Assembly: GCA_003245625.1 (NCBI GenBank)
Contig: QKCT01000077.1
Location: 1 to 34,577 of the forward strand
Reading direction: 5' to 3'
DNA length: 34,577 nt
Source: Bacillota bacterium
Lineage (GTDB): Bacteria > Bacillota_I > Bacilli_A > Izemoplasmatales > Hujiaoplasmataceae
The first letter of the stretch is position 1. Every line of letters begins with the position of its first letter. Shown here in pieces: positions 31,237 to 34,577 of the stretch. The notes beneath the pieces were generated by a model. It made no database searches and was not told the DNA's origin. It saw only the letters and a program-made list of their open reading frames with translations. The translations under genes were made by a program, and so were the position numbers.

Positions 31237-31631
31237 CGTTTTTAAAAATGTATTTGATTGCATTCATAGTATTTTTACTCATTGATGCCATTTGGTTGGC
31301 TTTCGTAGCAAAGGATTTCTATCAAAAGCATATCGGATTCTTAATGAAAGATTCGCCAAACTACCTAGCAGCTATTTTATTCTATTTGATATTTATCATA
31401 GGATTGGTTTATTTCGTCATTCAGCCCGGTGTCGACGCCGGGAGTGTCGGTAAGGTTATTCTATCCGGATTATTATTTGGTTTCATTACTTATGCCACTT
31501 ATGATTTAACGAATTTAGCCACGGTGAAAGATTGGCCATTGATCGTAACCATTGTTGACCTGATTTGGGGTAGTGTTCTATCCACTTCAATCGCAGTAGC
31601 TACATACTATTTATATCAGTTATTTTGGTAA
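31233..31631 (+). CDS. DUF2177 small membrane protein
   Basis: The 132-residue protein has four hydrophobic helices and the DUF2177 pattern: LKMYLIAFIVFLLIDAIWL at the N-terminus, FYQKHIGFLM, AAILFYLIFIIGLVYFVI, GFITYATYDLTNLATVKDWPL and VDLIWGSVLSTSIAVATYYL. Its function is unknown. The family frequently accompanies photolyases and DUF1295 proteins in light- or stress-inducible clusters. Its ATG overlaps the photolyase stop by ATGA. A strong terminator ends the unit 16 bp downstream. Confidence 0.92.
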   Translation: MTFLKMYLIAFIVFLLIDAIWLAFVAKDFYQKHIGFLMKDSPNYLAAILFYLIFIIGLVYFVIQPGVDAGSVGKVILSGLLFGFITYATYDLTNLATVKDWPLIVTIVDLIWGSVLSTSIAVATYYLYQLFW

Positions 31632-31646
31632 AATGAATTTGGAAGA

Positions 31647-31696
31647 AGAAAGAAGAAAAAAAGCATTATTTTTTTGGATTCTTTCTTTTTTTTTTG
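31647..31696 (+). terminator. intrinsic terminator of the photolyase cluster
   Basis: AAGAAAGAA and TTCTTTCTT plus an inner stem of seven A and seven T enclose GCATTA, followed by eight T residues. Confidence 0.75.
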
Positions 31697-31706
31697 GACC
31701 AAAATT

Positions 31707-31715
31707 GCTATAATC
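31707..31715 (+). promoter_or_regulatory. extended -10 promoter TGCTATAAT of the flavodoxin gene
   Basis: TATAAT at 31710-31715 has TG at 31707-31708. The upstream region is a T-run without a good -35. It follows the terminator directly. Confidence 0.65.
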
Positions 31716-31735
31716 AATACGAGGAGAAATGAAAG

Positions 31736-32209
31736 ATGAATGTATTGATTGTTTTTGATACCTATTATGGGAATACGCAGAAAGTAGCGGAATTAATCGA
31801 ATCGAGTTTATCTAATGTTGAAAGTCAACTCATCAAAGTGGATTTAATCACACAAACGTTGGTCGACCAGTATGATTTGATCGTTTTTGGTTCGCCTACA
31901 AGAGGATTTAATATGACCAAAAAAATCAAAAAATCGTTAAAAAACTTAGATTATCGTTCCAAAAAGTTTTGGGTTTTCGATACCAGAATGGATGTGGACG
32001 ATGTCGACAATAAGCTCCTTTTAAAACTCGTAAAGCGATTTGGATATGCTGCAGAAAAGATGGAGAATATTCTAATTAAACAAAAAGCCATCAAAGCGAT
32101 GGACTATACCTATTATTATGTAAAAGAAAGTGAAGGCCCTTTGTACGAAACTATGACGCAAAAGGTCAAAGATGATTTAATCAGACTTAACGAAACAATT
32201 CTAAATTAG
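31736..32209 (+). CDS. flavodoxin-like FMN protein
   Basis: The 157-residue protein begins with LIVFDTYYGNTQKVAELI, whose TYYGNT loop binds the FMN phosphate. YDLIVFGSPTRGFNMTKKIK near 46-65 is the second flavin loop region. It is probably a cytoplasmic electron carrier or a flavodoxin-domain protein of the Mn/Fe-stress type; the redox partner is unknown. It has its own extended -10 promoter and follows the photolyase cluster by about 100 bp. Photolyases need reduced FAD, so a link is possible but unproven. The next gene begins 21 bp after its stop. Confidence 0.82.
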   Translation: MNVLIVFDTYYGNTQKVAELIESSLSNVESQLIKVDLITQTLVDQYDLIVFGSPTRGFNMTKKIKKSLKNLDYRSKKFWVFDTRMDVDDVDNKLLLKLVKRFGYAAEKMENILIKQKAIKAMDYTYYYVKESEGPLYETMTQKVKDDLIRLNETILN

Positions 32210-32230
32210 TGATGCTTTGGGGGGCAAGGA

Positions 32231-32938
32231 ATGTTTTTTTCGGATGATGTAGGTGTTGTGTTTGAACCGTTTGCATGGTTACATATCCTATTGTTTGTAT
32301 TGATTTTCCTTGGAATTTTGTTGCTTTATACCTATCGCGACAAGATTGCTCATTATAAACATGAGCGAAGAATTGCCAAAGGAATGGCCTTGTTTGCATT
32401 GGGTTGGGAGTTTTCTTTATATGCATGGAAGTTAGGAAATGGGATTACCAATTGGGCAGATATATTGCCAATAGGACTTTGTGCATTTACTCTTTTTTTG
32501 GGAATGTATTCCATTTACTTCAAAAACAAAACAACATTTGCCATTGGTTTTTTCTGGACATGGGGTGCAATGGCCAGTGTTCTTTTTCCAGATATCAGTT
32601 ACAGTTATGATCGCTTTCGCTTTTATCAGTTTATGATTGGACATATGTTTTTTTTCTTTTTGTATATCTACATGATCTTTGTGTATCGCTGGGTTCCGAC
32701 TTGGAAAGATTTAAAAAGAAGTATTGTTGTATTATTACTGATAACTGCCATTATGATTCTTTTGAGTCAACTATCCCAAGAAAACTTGATGTTCATGTTG
32801 GATTCGGAAGGAACTCCATTTTCTATTTTTGAAGGTCATGGCTATCTCCTCTATCTAGTTGGTGTTATATTGACCGCTACAATGATGATGTTTATCTGGT
32901 ATTTACCATTGTTCTTTTATCACAAAAAAATTCGATAA
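32231..32938 (+). CDS. YwaF/TMEM164-like (TIGR02206 type) membrane protein
   Basis: The 235-residue protein has about seven hydrophobic helices. Landmarks are WLHILLFVLIFLGILL near the N-terminus, LPIGLCAFTLFLGMY near 79-93, FAIGFFWTWGAMASVLFPDIS near 103-123, and FRFYQFMIGHMFFFF near 129-143, where the conserved Gln and His of the family fall. The function is unknown in bacteria; the animal homologue acts in lipid acyl transfer. A GGGGGG site precedes the ATG. It probably shares the flavodoxin promoter and ends at a bidirectional terminator. Confidence 0.8.
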   Translation: MFFSDDVGVVFEPFAWLHILLFVLIFLGILLLYTYRDKIAHYKHERRIAKGMALFALGWEFSLYAWKLGNGITNWADILPIGLCAFTLFLGMYSIYFKNKTTFAIGFFWTWGAMASVLFPDISYSYDRFRFYQFMIGHMFFFFLYIYMIFVYRWVPTWKDLKRSIVVLLLITAIMILLSQLSQENLMFMLDSEGTPFSIFEGHGYLLYLVGVILTATMMMFIWYLPLFFYHKKIR

Positions 32939-32965
32939 AAAAAAGGATGCCGCAGCATCCTTTTT
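32937..32965. terminator. bidirectional terminator between the YwaF-like and hppA genes
   Basis: AAAAAA-GGATGC and GCATCC-TTTTT enclose CGCA. Both strands end in T-runs, so it serves both convergent genes. Confidence 0.92.
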
Positions 32966-32969
32966 GTTT

Positions 32970-34577
32970 CTAGAAAATTGACATTGTTAGGAAGATAACA
33001 GCCAATAAACTGGCAATTAAACTCACTACTGTAATCTGAGTATTAATCGATGGACCAGCAGTATCCTTAAATGGATCTCCGACTGTGTCGCCAACAACTG
33101 CAGCTTTATGAGCAGTTGATCCTTTTCCACCATGATTACCCGCTTCAATGTATTTCTTTCCATTGTCCCAAAGTCCACCGGAATTGGACATGAAGAGAGC
33201 AAGTAATAATCCACTAACGATATTCCCTGCCAAGAAACCTCCAATCGCGTAGACACCACCAAAGATGCCAACGACAACTGTAATAATGATTGCGAATAAA
33301 CCTGCAGGAATGAGTTCCTTTAATGCGCCTTTTGTTGCTATTTCTATGCATTTATCAGATTCTGGATATACGCCTTCCTTTCCTTCTAGAAGTCCAGGAA
33401 TTTCTTCAAATTGGCGATGGATTTCAGCGACCATACGTTCTGCGTTGCGGTTCACTCCAAGCATTAACATCGCACTAAATACAGATGGAACTGCAGCACC
33501 TACCAATAAACCGAAGAAGACGGCAGGATCCATGATATCGAATCCGGTAATCAATGGAAGACTTAATTCTGTTGCGGCTGTATTAACTTCAGAGATAAAG
33601 GCACCCAGCAATGAGATGACAGTAAGTCCAGCAGCTCCGATTGCAAAACCTTTGGTAACTGCCTTGACAGTATTTCCTGCGGAGTCCAATTCATCCGTTA
33701 TCCGAATTACATCTTCGCCTAAACCACCCATTTCAGCAAGTCCTCGTGCATTATCCACAATAGGACCATAAGCGTCGTTACTGATAATCATTCCAACAAT
33801 AGATAACATTCCAACCGCAGCCATAGAGATACCGAATAAAGCATAACCAGGTCCAAGCGGTTCAGAAATCTTGTAAGCAGCAAAAGCACTCACAGCGATT
33901 CCAATCATGGCTGGCAGTACGGATAAGAATCCATAACTGGTTCCAGCGATAATCGTTAAAGCCGGTCCGGATTTGCTTGCTTCAGCCACGCTTCGTACCG
34001 GTTTCTTTTCGTCATTGGTGAAATAATCGGTCGTAATACCAACAATGACCCCAACCAATAATCCTATGATCGTTGCAAGGTAGATTCTCCATTCGAATTG
34101 AAATATCAATGTTACAATACCGGTTAAGACAGTAAATATCCCAGTGGTGATGTAGGTGGAGAGATTCAGCGCCCTTGTAGGACTTCCTTTTTTCCCCATT
34201 TTGGCAAAGATAATCCCAATAATGGAGGATAATAAACCTAAAGCAGCATAAACGAATACCATCGTAACTGTTTGATTGCTTGAAAGAGCGGTATCAATCG
34301 AAGATGCCATAACCAACGCAGCAGCCAATGAAGCGACATGAGAATCGAATAAATCAGCGCCCATACCGGCAACATCCCCAACGTTGTCCCCTACATTATC
34401 CGCGATAACAGCAGGGTTTCTAGGATCATCTTCAGGAATTCCTAATTCCACTTTTCCAACTAGATCGGCGGAGATATCAGCTGTTTTGGTATAGATACCA
34501 CCACCTGCTTTGGCAAACAAAGCCAAAGAAGAAGCACCAAAGCTAAATCCTAAAATCATCGTGGCATTTCCTGTGAA
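32970..34577 (-). CDS. hppA: membrane-bound pyrophosphatase, 5' partial
   Basis: The enzyme hydrolyses pyrophosphate and pumps H+ or Na+ across the membrane. About 535 of some 670-700 residues are visible; the frame continues past the window edge, and the Met at 34559 is internal. The pyrophosphate-binding and core motifs are present: GGGIYTKTADISADLVGKVE, IPEDDPRNPAVIADNVGDNVGDVAGMGADLF, ISNDAYGPIVDNARGLAEM, and near the end KAAVVGDTVGDPFKDTAGPS. The potassium-switch motif reads GNTVKAVTKG, with Lys (codon 33665-33663) where K+-dependent enzymes have Ala, so a K+-independent type is predicted. Which ion is pumped cannot be settled without the missing N-terminus. Confidence 0.93.
   Translation of the reverse strand, partial: FTGNATMILGFSFGASSLALFAKAGGGIYTKTADISADLVGKVELGIPEDDPRNPAVIADNVGDNVGDVAGMGADLFDSHVASLAAALVMASSIDTALSSNQTVTMVFVYAALGLLSSIIGIIFAKMGKKGSPTRALNLSTYITTGIFTVLTGIVTLIFQFEWRIYLATIIGLLVGVIVGITTDYFTNDEKKPVRSVAEASKSGPALTIIAGTSYGFLSVLPAMIGIAVSAFAAYKISEPLGPGYALFGISMAAVGMLSIVGMIISNDAYGPIVDNARGLAEMGGLGEDVIRITDELDSAGNTVKAVTKGFAIGAAGLTVISLLGAFISEVNTAATELSLPLITGFDIMDPAVFFGLLVGAAVPSVFSAMLMLGVNRNAERMVAEIHRQFEEIPGLLEGKEGVYPESDKCIEIATKGALKELIPAGLFAIIITVVVGIFGGVYAIGGFLAGNIVSGLLLALFMSNSGGLWDNGKKYIEAGNHGGKGSTAHKAAVVGDTVGDPFKDTAGPSINTQITVVSLIASLLAVIFLTMSIF

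Noticed and set aside
33265-33771. A 168-codon plus-strand frame opposite hppA.
   Set aside because: It is the antisense shadow of a highly conserved, GC-richer membrane protein gene. No start signal or recognisable domain is present.

Overview
The window is AT-rich, gene-dense DNA that reads as one chromosome segment of a monoderm bacterium of the Bacillota/Mycoplasmatota side of the tree. The evidence is family content and gene style: lipobox lipoproteins, purine-rich Shine-Dalgarno sequences, intrinsic terminators with T-runs, many extended -10 promoters (TGnTATAAT), a CIRCE element for HrcA, and a ClpB without an N-terminal domain as in mollicutes. TGA is used as a stop and Trp is TGG, so the standard bacterial code applies. 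An uncultured Izemoplasma- or Acholeplasma-like anaerobe would fit, but this is inference. No tRNA, rRNA, CRISPR, insertion sequence or phage gene was seen.

Layout. (1) 2-7744: a carbohydrate operon with the tail of a beta-propeller glycoside-hydrolase-like protein, MalG-type permease, sugar-binding lipoprotein, MalF-type permease, an unknown lipoprotein, a YesL-like protein, a long phosphomannose isomerase and an SGNH hydrolase. (2) 7863-9625: unknown membrane protein, purine nucleoside phosphorylase, N-acetyltransferase. (3) 9788-12625: an Hsp70 paralogue with its own membrane-anchored J-protein and a membrane zinc-ribbon protein. (4) 12626-12983: a gene-poor stretch with two promoters, a possible structured RNA, a possible three-way-junction leader and a 12-codon leader peptide coupled to a P-loop ATPase gene. 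(5) 14300-18847: ferredoxin, 2-oxoacid:ferredoxin oxidoreductase, phosphate butyryltransferase and butyrate kinase, a route from branched-chain 2-oxoacids to acids plus ATP. (6) 18891-21759, minus strand: a prephenate-dehydratase-like protein with altered active-site residues, and clpB behind a CIRCE-covered promoter. (7) 21850-25037: serine acetyltransferase, cysteine synthase, N-acetyltransferase, deoxynucleoside kinase. (8) 25053-27328: a heliorhodopsin gene divergent from a PadR regulator and a HAAS-domain membrane protein. (9) 27463-31631: a FakA-FakB-like fusion, then DUF1295, class II CPD photolyase and DUF2177 genes in overlapping order. (10) 31736-34577: flavodoxin, a YwaF/TMEM164-like membrane protein and a membrane pyrophosphatase cut by the window end.

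The genes suggest a fermentative, amino-acid-using anaerobe that saves energy (acyl kinase, pyrophosphatase pump), makes cysteine, imports sugars and is exposed to light. The most unusual part is 25.0-31.6 kb, where a light sensor (heliorhodopsin), a local regulator pair and a light-dependent DNA repair cluster lie within 6.6 kb. The heliorhodopsin promoter carries two direct repeats 22 bp apart, one inside the spacer and one just upstream of the -35.
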